A DNA stretch of 64,000 nt from contig NW_019775384.1 of the NCBI RefSeq assembly GCF_001039355.2, forward strand, positions 288,332-352,331, given 5' to 3'. A program made the translations under genes and the position numbers. Positions within the stretch are counted from its first letter, which is position 1, and each line of letters begins with the position of its first letter. The notes under the pieces were generated by a model. It was not told where the DNA came from. It saw only the letters and a list, made by a program, of their open reading frames with translations, and searched no databases. Below are positions 50,601-63,300 of the stretch, piece by piece. Origin of the DNA: Lingula anatina. Taxonomy: Eukaryota; Brachiopoda; Lingulata; Lingulida; Lingulidae.

Positions 50601-52936
50601 ATCGTGTTTACTGGACTCCTGACAGAGCCAGGGAACAAGGCGATGACCGTCAGTATCTGGGGGTATGGGCAGGTGCACAGGGAGTGGAGGGTATTCGTCA
50701 TTGACTTTCAGAAGATCATCAAGAGGCAGTGTAAGTGATGAAGTGATTTTTTTTCCTTCAGTCAGCAGCTAAATTACGAAATTGCTTTATCCTTATAATG
50801 TAACACAGCAAATTAAATGCTTCGCTGGCATGGTAAGATATTTACAGTTTGACTTTGGACTTGTCTAAATCCATAGTATCTTCTGTGTCAGATTTCAAGA
50901 CAGGACTGTGACATATTTGGTAATTTTTCAGTAAAAATATCTTATGTCTTTCATATTTTTTATCAGTCCTGGGCTATTAATTTTAACCTCCATCTATTGT
51001 CCACTCCAAGTCAGAGAGGACAGAAACTTAATTGAACACTCTGAAATGAACACTGTAGGATTTATATGATGATGACATTGTCCACTGCAGGTCAAGATCC
51101 CCAGGACTACGAGGAGTGGTCACCTCATGGAGAGCTGCATGGACAGCAAGACGAGTGGAAAGGCTGTCTGATTGGCTACAAGGAGACATACAAGAGGGTC
51201 ATAAAGGACTCCCTGTAAGTTATAGGTCTATGCCGTACATTCAAAGCAAAGCAAATGCTATATAGACATATGATTGTTTATGACTCCAAAATTATGTATA
51301 TGGAAGATAGATATGTTTGCTCATCAAGAAGACCTAGTCTTTGTCCCTCCTTATTTAACTTTAAGCTTTATACAAAATATAATGTCATATCTTTATGAAT
51401 CCACAGGTGTTACAATGGCAGGAGCTATTCAGTTGAGCGGAGTGGTTCGGAAACCCCCTGTACCTGTAGGAGAGAGGACTACGAGTGGTGAGTACAGCCA
51501 GAGAGGGTAGACAAGGTGATGAGATGGATGGTGACGGGGGAGGGGGGGGGGAGCAAGGCTAAATAAGCATGTCCTATATGTTTTTGATATTGGTTTTTTT
51601 TTTTGTTTTTTTTTAAATAAATTTATTTTACTCTGAATTACAGAAAATGTAATTAAGTTATAACCTTTATTTTCGTATTTGATACTCTTAATAAAAGGAA
51701 TATTTAATGTAAGATAAAAGAACCATATGAAGTAATCCTTTGTGTTTGTTTATAACTGAGGTAATTGAGGCATCAAAACTAGAACTGCTTTTATAGCATG
51801 ATTAATTTTTAAGTGAACAGCATCATCCGATTCCAATGAAAATATTAAATATTTACATTTGGTTTCAGTGATTTTGGATTCGTCAAAAATGCCAAGGAAG
51901 AATGTGTAAGAGACAGTAAATTCAGTGCAAAAGAACTGAAAATTTGTATCAATAACCACGTTACAGAGGACAATACAATTGGGTAAGATAAATATGCACA
52001 TTATCATTCAATTCTGTAATGCACCTTTATAAGACTGAAGGAAATTAACAATAATTTTGTTTATTAAGGATAATTAATAATATTGATGATGATGATAATT
52101 GAGCATAACATTTTACAGTTTATAATTTCCTGAAAACAATATTTTGCTTAAAATGTTCATTAAGAGCATTGGAAAAAAAATTAGTTGGATTCCTCTTAAA
52201 AAAGACATGATTTTGACATTTATTACAAACTAAACATCAAATCTTGAAAATAAGGAAAGATAGTAGAATAAGGGAGGTGTTTGAAAATTTTGAATAATTA
52301 CTGTATCTAAAACCATATTTTGTCGTATCTTTCAGGTATCGTAAAATCCCTGGCGATGGGTGCCATAATGGCTTCGTACCCCAACAGTCCACGGAAATAA
52401 CGCTGGATGTGATCTGTAACGAGGAGAGCAAAAATTTGGTGAAAATCGATGAAAACGGCCATGCTTCAATGGTGAATACTGACTATGTGAGTTCACTGTG
52501 GATTATCCGCAGGATTGACAACTCCAGATTTTGATTTAGATTGGTGTAAAAACAAAAATCAAATTTCTTTTAGTATAACCTAGTTGGTTTAGAGAGTTCA
52601 GCCTATAGTTTTGATATATATATATATATATGTGTGTGTGTGTATATATATATATATATCATAGAAGGCACAAACTGAATCATGAATTCAAAAATGATTT
52701 TTGAAAGTGTAAAGTCATTTTATTGCAGGATTACGTGGATCATGAGATCATGACAGAAGTCAAGAATGGTAAAGGCGGAGGCACCAATGGCGGAATAGTG
52801 GCAGTTATTCTCGTCTGTATAGTTGTTTTGGTTCTGGGCATGGGATTTTTCTTTTTTAGAAAACTTGGATACCTTGGTAATAAGTAAGTATAGTCTAATT
52901 GTGATTCAAAATGTGGTTTGAATCTGTGGGTGGATC

Positions 52937-52982
<46 letters not shown>

Positions 52983-54360
52983 AAAGGCCATTCAAGGCAT
53001 TTCAGTGACACAAACATTTTGTGTAATATTTGCGTATTTATGTTTTACCCCATGTATTGGAGGAACAATAAAGCAGAGAAAATAATGGGGCAAGTTCAGA
53101 TTATACAAATATTGCACAAAATGCATGCATCATTGACATGACTCAAATGTTCATATTTTCTGTGGAATGACCCGGAGTTAAAGTTACATAGTGAAAGCTG
53201 CTGTTTAGTTACACTTGGAATGAGTAGAGCTTGTCTCAAATTTTAATTTGGCAAAATGAGCAAAGCTAGTGAGTGTGCTGTGATCCAGCATCTGTTATAA
53301 AAATGGAAACTCCAATGGAATTCTTGGGGGACATGTTAATTATTAAAACAGCAGAGAAGTGTCTTTTCAATTTTTCCATATTACTGTGTTTGTGTGTATG
53401 AAAAATTTCCAGTGGCCCATGATGTTCCTTTGCAAGAAAACTTGCTTTCAAATATTATTAGATCTATCTTTAGAAAGAATTGCCAGCATGTTTTGTCAAA
53501 AAGTTGTCTGTTATATGGTCAAGTAGGATATTGTTGCTGAAACTGACTGGTAAATTGTTCCTAATTTGGTCCTTACTAATACAAATTGAAACTAGCTAAA
53601 TGATGATAAATTCAGTTATTACTTACAATATTGTCTTTATTGTAGAAATGTTTCGTATCGCTACTCGTCGCTTAGCCAGTCGGATGAGTTTGATTATGAT
53701 AACGATGTGGAAAATATTATAGGCAGCCATAAAACTATTTATCAGGACAACTCAGATGATGAGGTAAGACTTAAGACTGAAGTTTTTAAGAAAATTTTCA
53801 GTTTTTTATGTCTGAATCTTGTTCTCGCATACAAAGATAGTTGATTGAAGATTTAGTATTTGATCACATTTTGTTGGACTATGCACATAAGAAACTCATA
53901 CATACCCACAAAGGAAATTATCATGATGATATTTGTTGACCATTTTCTTTTATTTTTAAAAATAAAGAACACCCATGTAATCTGTTTTCCATTTCAACAG
54001 GAGGCGATGTTGAAGGATCCTAAAAACCCCAAAGTGAAATCTTATCATGATGACTCTGATGTTGTGAGTATTCAAAAAAATTATAATAAAAAGAAAGAAA
54101 GAAAATAAAAAAAAGAAAGAGATAGATAGAGAATTATTAGGCTGAAACATATTATTTGTCAGATATGTATTATTTATGATGAACATCTATTACCATGTTT
54201 TCAAAAGAAGTCAGAATCATTTATTAATTAATTTATTTATTTTAGTAGAATTAAAGATTGAAATCAGGACTAAGCTTGACACAAGAACTTGCAGGTACTT
54301 GTGAATCAGGTCCCAGTTCTTGAAAAAAAAATTTTATCATTTCAGGATATCTTGGACTAG
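41642..54360 (+). CDS. SORT1: Sortilin-type VPS10 receptor
   Basis: Exons: 41642-41923, 42174-42236, 42658-42722, 43325-43427, 43809-43982, 44526-44596, 46625-46707, 46859-46998, 47256-47336, 47764-47824, 48147-48256, 48663-48794, 49351-49453, 49909-49985, 50454-50730, 51091-51214, 51407-51487, 51869-51982, 52336-52486, 52729-52883, 53646-53763, 54001-54063, 54346-54360; 880 residues. The signal peptide (1-24) is followed by a propeptide with two furin-type sites, RVKR55 and RFRR70. The VPS10 beta-propeller carries Asp-box repeats (TQDGGSTF, SQDGGRTW, STDLGANW, STDGGESW, SDDGGYNW, STDGGRCW). The 10CC module has exactly ten cysteines. A membrane segment spans about 787-807. The tail has YSSL (822-825) and ends DDSDVDILD, matching the acidic leucine GGA/AP-binding end of vertebrate sortilin. 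Role: Golgi-to-endosome sorting of hydrolases, neuropeptides and trophic factors. SorCS and SorLA are excluded by the lack of PKD, LDLR or FN3 domains. Confidence 0.95.
50206..50493 (+). repeat. About 80-bp tandem array copying the sortilin exon 15 acceptor edge
   Basis: The real acceptor is at 50452-50453. Two clear copies of it lie upstream, with AGs at 50288-50289 and 50368-50369, and a degraded third near 50205. Each unit joins intron (AATTTAAAACTGATG) to acceptor and about 40 bases of exon (CTGGACGGCCCCCA). Each clear decoy reads like the real exon for 11-13 codons and then meets an in-frame TAG; that TAG is followed by GT and so doubles as a possible donor. Confidence 0.9.
52612..52660. 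repeat. TA/TG microsatellite
   Basis: TA repeats flanking a TG block in the sortilin intron between exons 52336-52486 and 52729-52883. A separate CA repeat is at about 52940-52978 in the next intron. Both are ordinary simple repeats. Confidence 0.9.
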
Positions 54361-55410
54361 ATCAAGTCTTTGGGAGAAATCAAGAAAACAGCTGTGTTAC
54401 GAACTTAATTTATTCAAGACTATAGCAGAGAAGACGTGTCGCAAATGAGCCAAAGGACTAGCATTTCATTCTGGGGCTTTACGTTTTAATGTGCAATATC
54501 CAAAGAAGAATGGTGACTGGGTTTTTTTTAAATGTATCATAGATTAGCATGCGTAATCTGTCACTATGGTAACAATCACCATGACGGTTGTAACCATGGC
54601 GCATTAGGCAGATATATGTGTATAAGACTACCTTAAAAAACTGCTTATAATACAACTTGAAGTTCCAAAGAAGAACAATCAATAATGGCTTCCATATTTT
54701 TATGAATCGGTGTGTCTTTGAGAACAAGAAACATTGGTTAAGGTGCACCTGTTAGATCTCTTAACTGTATGGACATGGTATTCCAATTTATAGTGTTCAT
54801 GTTGGTCTCTTTACAGTTTGGAAGGTCTTGTTTGCGTTAACATTTTTGTTGATTATCATTATCATCATCATCTTCATTATATCATCTGTCATTGGTCACT
54901 GGGTGGACTGCTGTTTCACATGCATGTTGAAGGTGGTGGTCCGTGAGGCTTCCGGCTTGTTCTTAAGACTGGGTGTTTGTAAATAAGCCTGGACAATAGT
55001 CAAGGTGGGGCTTGGATGGGGCTTTGGACTTGGATTCAGGATCCCCACATGGAATATACATTCTTACTGCACAGCATTTAGTTTCACAGCACTTTTCAAG
55101 GATCTGTGATCACTGTTATTTGAAATCAGCTTGGTTATTTGTAGTTATTAGGTTTTTAATGGCCTCTTTGCTCAAGTTTTGGGTGGTGATTGTGTGAATT
55201 GTAAATTTGATAATGATGAATCCATTGGCAGAATTAGTTGGGATACTTTTTGCTAATCTTGTTCAATATTTGTGATTCATTCAGTACGTACATTTAATTA
55301 AGCAAGTAGCTTTAATCATTGTGATTTCTCTGTGGTGTTTGGGACTGTCCTGCTGTTACAGTAGTCATTTCGTAATGCTGTTTCTATTTCGTTTATTCAT
55401 TTCTCTACAG

Positions 55411-55440
55411 GGCAGTGATGGATTTGATGGCATATTCTAA
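55411..55440 (+). CDS. SORT1: Possible alternative last exon of sortilin
   Basis: A strong acceptor (TTCTCTACAG) at 55401-55410 is followed by ten codons including the stop, reading GSDGFDGIF. It is in phase 0, the phase left by exon 54001-54063, so splicing past the 54346-54360 exon would change the tail end from DDSDVDILD to DDSDVGSDGFDGIF. That keeps an acidic stretch but loses the isoleucine-leucine pair of the GGA-binding signal. Direct sequence support is only the acceptor, the phase and the plausible acidic reading; transcripts are needed. Confidence 0.45.
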   Translation, partial: GSDGFDGIF

Positions 55441-57959
55441 GCAAAATATTGTGTATAGGCTGTCTGTTATGTTTTTCTTTAACACATATTTATATGATTT
55501 CTATACATAGTCAGGAATAAGAACAGGTGAACAATCATTTTCAGTGTATAGCTCACAAACCTAACCTCTATAGTGAACCCTCTTTATTGACTAAACACTT
55601 ACTGTAGTTGAACAGTATTCATATACATTGTATGTGCATGGGTTTGTGCGCATGCACATGTGCACGGACATACATGTACTGGAGAATTATGAGTTCCTCA
55701 CAAATGGTAGTTTGATGAAATATTTGTTTTAGAAGGCATGAAAGGGTTCAGGGTGAGAAAAAACTTTAATACCCTGTTTCCCTAAGAAACATTTCTAAAG
55801 CAAATTTGATTTTTAGATGGTGAGAATGTTATTTGTAATTTGCATAATACAAATTCCTGGATCCCTAAAATACAGTTTCATAGAAATCAAAAACTTTAGA
55901 TTCCACCATGATGCCTGTAAAAGGCAGCTTTCAAGTCTTGTTTCCCAACTAAGTAGTCTGATATATTCAGACATTTGAACTCTCAGGTAATTTTTTTTTC
56001 GTTGTTGGACAAAGTTTCTCTTGTCAAAGAGTGCCTCCGTTTTGCGCAGAATAACGAGCCTAAAAATTTATTATGTAAAACTTGCAAGATATCCGGTATA
56101 TGGCATGTTTAAGGTGTGCATCATGGATAACCTTGCCCACTAATATTTATGTAATGTGCATCAGTAACGCATTTCTCTTAGAAATACCTTTCTTCCAAGA
56201 CCAGCGCACTTCGTAAAGTGCTGGCTCCAACCACGCGTGGCGTTAAGCTTAGTTCACCGTTTGCAGTGTAACTTGGGGACTTCAGGCCGTTGCTGCTGAC
56301 TGTTCTCCTTGATCCCCTATCTCTTTATATGTTATATAACATTCCACGTTGTGTTGGGTGATATGGGACTGCTTCGTGTGTAAAAAGTGATTTTGTTTTC
56401 ATCAAATGTTTTTTGATGTATTTTTTTCCTTCTTTTGGTGATATTAAAACCAGTTTTGAAAATGGATTTGTTGTTCCTTGTCTTTTTACAGTATCAAGTG
56501 TTATTGGAAGCACCCTAACAGATGCATTTTCATATAATTAATATAATTTTCATAAATGCACGCCTACTTCTTTCCTTGCACGCGCAAGACGTCGTCGGTT
56601 TCTAAATCGGAGAAATGTGAAACACAAAATGCTCTTAAATTTCCAATACTCCTTTTCCCCAATGCGCATGTACAATACCCACTCCTGAGTCTAAGGCTTC
56701 GTTCACATGGAAAGTCTATTTTCTAACAATCTATTTTCTTTTCGCGGTATCTTATGATCATGGTCTGTGCCCTGAATATCCCGCGGCGTAATTACTGGCA
56801 GCGCGAGCCAGTTACTTATAGTAACTTATAGTAACTGGCTCGCGCTACCAGTAATTACGCCGCGGGATATTCAGGGCACAGACCGTGATCATAAGACATA
56901 CCGCGAATAGAAAATAGAATTTAGAAAATAGACATTGCATGTGAATGAAGCCTAACACTTGTAGTGGAGATAGAGATCCACCGGACTCTGCTCGTTACAG
57001 TGAAAATTGAATTTATAATGCAAAAGTATTGCATGCTTATCAGGTCATACATGTAGAAATTCACTGTAATCTGTTCAAAAATATGCCCTGTCACGTAATT
57101 ATATGAAAATGGAACGCAAAATAATACAACACAACTGACTGCGTCTCTTTTATAATAATAATAATAATAATAATTTATTGAGCACTAAAATGTTTCAGTA
57201 CATTTTGCAGGCCCTCTAAACTACTTGTGTTTTATTATTAGAGATCACATCAGTTACTTTTATATTAAATTCTTAATACCTTGCCTGCTGTCACACTGGT
57301 CAGGTACTTGCACTAATCGGCAACTAATGACAGTGCACTGACTACTTTATAAATGAGGTCAAACAGGGTGTCGTCATAACGTGAACGTCTTCCCTGTCAA
57401 TTACACCGCAGGCGAAAATTGTCACTCCATGCACGCATAAGGTTTATAGCTACAAGTGCGTTTCATACGAGCAAAAACGACCCAGTCACACAGCGCCGAT
57501 GATACAGTTGAATTATCCAACGTTGAGGAATATCCATCATTTTGGTAATGCGCTGTTTGGTGACAAGAAAAACAGCGGAGTGAGTGCCTAGTGCATGTGC
57601 ATGACGTCACGCCACAGTGCGTCTTGAGTTAGACGCGCAAGGCTTGACTTAAATTTAGCAAAAGTATCTATATCCTCTCAAACCTCCAGCGATCCTGCCC
57701 GGTGGGAATACGAGGACCAAAATCAGCCGACATACGACCAACGGCGAATGGCGTATATGTGGTGAATATCAACCAAGAAGGTTCCCTATCGAATATGTAT
57801 TCGGAAATGAAGTCATCATATGAATATGAGAAGAAAACAGGGACCCCTTGAACTGAAAAAGGCGGGTAGCAATTGAAAGAAAGGATTCATCGAAAAAAAA
57901 AAGACGTAACCCTGGAGGATAAAAAACGTATTTTAGGTCTTCAAAGATGGGATGTTAAG
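55441..57959. other. Intergenic stretch after sortilin
   Basis: No exon is recognised. It holds sortilin 3' sequence, a foldback element (56695-56952), an AAT repeat (about 57151-57172) and, from about 57300, less AT-rich sequence that may include the promoter of the next gene. No TATA or other site stands out. Confidence 0.4.
56695..56952. mobile_element. Long-hairpin MITE with TAA target duplication
   Basis: A 258-base near-perfect palindrome. Arms of about 122 bases match almost base for base (GGCTTCGTTCACATG against GGCTTCATTCACATG at the tips; CTGAATATCCCGCGGCGTAA inside), with a short repeated TTATAGTAAC centre. TAA stands immediately outside both ends (56692-56694 and 56953-56955). 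A 3-base TWA target duplication and a GG-start terminus are typical of PIF/Harbinger elements. It has no coding capacity, so it would depend on a transposase elsewhere. High arm identity suggests a recent insertion. Confidence 0.8.
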
Positions 57960-60360
57960 ATGCTACAATTGCACGTACTTGCCTTTATTACTCTCGCCTG
58001 TTTGTCAAGCCAGTCTGAGGAGACAGGTAAAATGAGGTCGTGATGTTTTATGTATTTATATCCACAACGGTCTGATAAATGGCCCTAATATGCATAGGTG
58101 GTCGATTTTATTCTTTTGTGTTTATTTTTCTTATACTGTTATGAACATCTCAAAATGAATAAGAGATGAATAACAATTAGGCAGATTGGAATGGAAAAGT
58201 TCACAAGAATACACAGTATATGAAATGTAGGCGATCCCATTCCGAGCTCTTTAATATTCATATTATATTATCTTCAGGCAATGGTGCAAATATTTATATC
58301 GTTTGTTCATAAGGTACCCTGTATATGGCAGTGAAATGCTGCGCTCCACTTGCTTCGTTTGTTTTCTGAAATAATCTAGTGTAGCGAAGGGGAGGACGTC
58401 GCTATAAAGTATGATTTTCAGAGACAGTGAAAACTCACCTCTCTACTATTAAGCATTTCAAAAACGAAAAGCAAGAACCATATGCATCCTTCCAGAATGA
58501 AATAAGTAGGCCTACAATCGCGAATTGTGCAATGCATCTAAAGTTTTTAGCGACATCTTTCAACTTAAATTTCTGTCGAACTAAATAGACAGGGAAAATT
58601 TGTAAGATTAGACAAGCAAAGACAGGAAAATGATATGAATGTATGCATTATTGGATTCAAGGAAGTAGATAATAAAGATCTACTTCCTGGAGTGAATTGA
58701 ACTGCGATTTGATAACCTTACACCCTCCATTTGGTCAGGTAGACACACCAAGCGGTTTCAAATTGAACAAGGTGTCCTAGCAACAGAACATTTCGTTGGG
58801 ACAAAACGTGAAAATGAAACGTTTAGTATCATCGACCGTATGGCGCACTGGAGAGTCCCAGGGATGTCACTGGCCGTTATGACGCACGAGGAGGTGAAAT
58901 GGGCGGCTGGCTATGGTCACGTGACAAACGGTAAGCTGTCGTCTGCTGTACAAAACTTCCATGACAAAAACAGGCGCGTTCCTACAGTCTAACGCTTTTT
59001 TGGTTAAAACTATCGTGTATCTGGTTTGGAATTACCTTTTCAAATAAATTACCTGGGTATATGGCCTTATTCTGGTTTTACCTATTCTCAGACCGCAGTG
59101 GATTCCAATAGTGAATTTACGTGGGGTTGTGGACATAGCGGGCACATGCGACTCCCCCTACCCGGCTACTTAGGTGCCCACTTCTGCCCCTTAACACTAT
59201 TACGTATGAAAATAAACAAAAATCAAGCAATTCATCCATACCTGTGCACATAACTAAACTAAAATAAAATTGTCCCCTTCAATTGTTATAAAATTGTTAT
59301 GTTGTGATAGGCATTTTACCCTGGTGCCTTCCCTCCCCCTGCAAGCAATAACCTGGATCCATACTAGGATACTAGATAAGTTTTCTATCCTAGATCCATA
59401 GGATTCTCCAAGAAATGAAAAACAGAAATGCATCATAATATTTTATATTTTTCAAACTTAAGAGATGTGACATTATTTACATACAATTTATACCCTTGGC
59501 CACATAAACATGCTTGCGTATTTGAGATACGGAAAGGTGCCGTCTTTTAAGCATGTTTATATACTGTTTCTGCCACGCTCTCACGATAAACCATTACCTC
59601 ACTAGGTGGTGTTGCAGTCGACACCAACACGTGGTTCCAGATTGGTAACATCAATGAAATGGTGACAGAAGCTTTAGTCATGCAACTATGGGCAAATGGG
59701 ACTCTGAATCTAGATGAAGACGCCAATACATATCTTACCACATGGCAGGTACTAGTAGGATATCCAGATCATAATTTTAATGATCATCTCGAGGTCATTT
59801 TCACAAGGAAAGTACAATAATTTCCGAAAAGAGTTTCGTATACATATTGCCTTTATATTGGCTGCTACGTGGTTTGCTTTAATTCTTATAAATTCATTAC
59901 AGAACATATTACGTTAATAATTTTAACCTTTATTGCGATAACTGAAAGATAGCTAGATTTTTTTAAAAATTTTGCTTTTTTTAATCAATCCATTTATCAA
60001 TTATTTTCATCATTATTCATTTATTTATTTATGCAGATTTCTAGCGGAATGTCCGCTGGTTCACCCGTAACAGTTCGAGAGTTACTCAGTCAAACACGGA
60101 GTTTGGAGCCCCAGTGTTTCAAGGGCCACAACGGAAATTACCGGTTGGTAAGCACTGACCATGTATTGGACAGCACACGGCCAGGACACAATGAACCAGT
60201 GAAACAACCCCTCGAACCAGGTACTAATGTGATAGAAATGAAAGTCTGTTATTTTCAAATGGAAGTATGCATTTTTCCAACTCGTGACTTTTATACAATA
60301 ATAAATATAGACGAAGGTAATCTTGGAAATATAACAAGTCATTGCTAGCACTTAAAAATA

Positions 60361-60399
<39 letters not shown>

Positions 60400-63300
60400 A
60401 AGATAATTTGCCTACTTAGTTTTAACCTCTGGCTCAGGTTCCCCCCAAGTACATTCTGGTGGAAGCCTTGTGGTGCTGCAAAAAATTCTGGAAGACATTT
60501 ATCAAAAGCCGTTTGCCATCTTAGCTCAAAACGAGGTATGAAATTGTTTAAGACTTTCTGTTTGTAATTCATATTTGGTCATTTACAAGAATGTTCAATT
60601 TATCATGTCGTGTTTAGACGAACTGACATCATCAATATTTCACCACTGCGGTGTTTCTGGGATTCCAGCTCTTAACCAATGGTATGTCCGAAAGCACCCT
60701 CCCCGACCTTGACATTGGTAATGTGGCACGTGGTCACTCCTGTCACGAAGAAAAAGCTGCCGAGGTTCAAGGTAAAGGGTCCTTCAGCCCAGCAAAAGTT
60801 CATCTTTCTTATTGATAAAGAGCTTCATTCAATGAGATCATACAAGTGATCATTGTGCGCACAGCGTATTATGCGTGTCTTAAACACCCGAATTCTGTGA
60901 ATATTTTGAGTTTTCCAACATTCAAAACATTTCAATATCATTACACTGAAAATCATGCACATACACACACAATTTCGAACTCTGAGGAGCAAACCGAATA
61001 GCTCTGTATCTAGGATTAAGTTCACGTGTTAATTAAGATATGAATGATCAAATTTTAATCTTAAAATCTCTAGAATCTTAGACGACACGTCAGTTTCAAT
61101 TTTCAGACAGAAGGAGAGCACACCCAAAAGAATGGTGGGTTAACTGTCAAGAAGTGCTGCGGTACTTGTCACACATAACCCGTAGTCTGAAAATCCCTAA
61201 CAACTCAATATCTAATATACAAATAAAAACAAGCTGGGAAATGTGGACACCTGGTCGCAAGAATGCGGGAAAGATGAACGAATCAGGAGCGACGGTATTT
61301 AACGGTTTTTATCATTTAGGTAAGGAATAGTTTTCTGTGGGTGTGTTTGCGTGTGTGTGTGTGGGGGGGGGGGGGGGGGGAGGGGGGATTGAGCGCGTAC
61401 ACTAGTTGATGGAATTTTACTGTTGTAGTTGCTTGCTCTACTTCTGCATGATAAATCTATTTTCTTTCGTGGCATAGAGACAAGCTATTTAAATTCTTTG
61501 TTTCTGCTTGAAATTGAATGCCGTTTTCAACATCCAACGTCCTTTGAGTCGCATGTACATAAGACAATTTTGTGCAAACCTGTCTGTCTTGTACTTTGCA
61601 ATCAGGTCATAGTAAGGGGTATTGCTCCTTGGTTGTGGGGACCGGAGACGGAAGGGGCGTGGCTGTCTTCACAAACCAGGACTGTACCTATGGATTATAT
61701 TTAATAGCAGAAGTCTACAGAACAGTGCTTGTTCAGTATAAGTGGCACGACATCTTGCTGCCTGGGGATTCGGTTTTGGACGTTCTTACCCTACGGTACG
61801 TGTCTGCATTATAATGGGGATCTTCAGTACTGTGTTTCGTCATTCGACACAAGAAAAGGAGCCAAGTGAAGCGAAGCTAGCTTTTTGGCGATAGTTGTAA
61901 TAGTCCATGTGGCGGATATTTTCGTCTTAAAAAGAAAAAAAACTTTAAAATAAAAAACGCATACTTGTTATTGAAAACGGTACAGGCATGGTGAATTTCC
62001 CGTGTTTTCTGAAACTCAAGTTGCATGTGACGTGGCTCTTCACTTAACCTTGGACATAATAACGTTTTAAAGATGGTACAAGATTTAATCATCATTTGCT
62101 TCACAAGGTTAACAAAAGATTGACCCTCCCCAAAATCATCCCCCCCCCAAAAAAAATAAAACAAAAAAAAAAAAACAGCGTCTTAATAAGAATCAGTCGA
62201 GATAACGAAAATTCTTGCGACTTGGCGTAAAATCAACCGAGATTCTGCGGGATTTAAAGGAGAGTGTGATCAGTTATTAAGACAGTCTAGAGAGTTCAGT
62301 GCAACAACTGTTAAAAGCCGATATAATGTTCCCACTGATAAGTTCTTACGAATTGCATGCTATTGCATATAGTGCAAATTCACCTTGTTTTCTGTGTCAG
62401 TTTTCTATTGCCCTCTAAGACAACATCTGTTGCATTGACTTTTATCCTTGACGCTGAAAATTACTACGTGATAGGGCCTATATACTGACATAAATTTCAA
62501 AGGAGACCACAATGGTTTATAAATATAGAGTTCTACTATATATTTCTTCTCAGCGTGGCGGTAAAGCTGCCTACCAAAAATGACACCAGTTTTGAAGGAA
62601 CGTACATTCTACCCGATGGAATATTTCCACCTTCCATTGCCCTGGCAAACGTTTCAGCTGGATGTGTTCTAAGGAATGCTTTCAGTTCAGAAGTGGTTGT
62701 GACGTCATCCAGGGTTAAGTTTGGAGAGAGGTGTAGTGTGCCCTACTATCCATGTGCCTATAAAAAGGATAGGTAAGGGAGCATGTTTTTCAGACCACGT
62801 TTCAGGATTTACGTGTATACGTTACATACCCCGGTACATGTACATGTACTTAGAGATGTTTTGTGACCACGTCGATGTACGATTTTTCGGTTTTCAAAAG
62901 ATGTTTTTCGGTGTAATGCGAGTATACTTTTTCTAGGAATGCATGTCAAATAATAGACCCCATCCCCACAGATTTTAGATCGATCTATCCCTGTGGGGAG
63001 TCTCACTAGATTACTGTCAGCTTAGGCGGCTTAATCTCTGGGAATGCACTCATACACTTCATTTTTTCCCAGATACTGCCCTTTTCTATATGCCTACAAT
63101 CCAGGCGTCTCAACGACCTTCACCTTTGCACGAGCGTCAGATGACACCATGACGGTGACTGGTATGGTGTTGTACCTACCAGATGGCAGCAAAATTGTCG
63201 CTCAAAAAGCAGGTAAAGAAGGTATTGCAGATACTAACGGGCATTCGATTTAATGTATTTTTCGTTATACAATGTGCATTTCCCCCCCATTTATATATAG

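Noticed and set aside
58917-58926. GTCACGTGAC, a perfect CLEAR match
   Set aside because: It lies inside a coding exon (His-Val-Thr) far from any start site, so chance is the simplest reading.
60037-60147. Alternative donor at 60148 in exon 4 of the beta-lactamase-like gene
   Set aside because: It leaves phase 0, whereas the next exon needs phase 1 to keep the downstream frame; the donor at 60221 fits.
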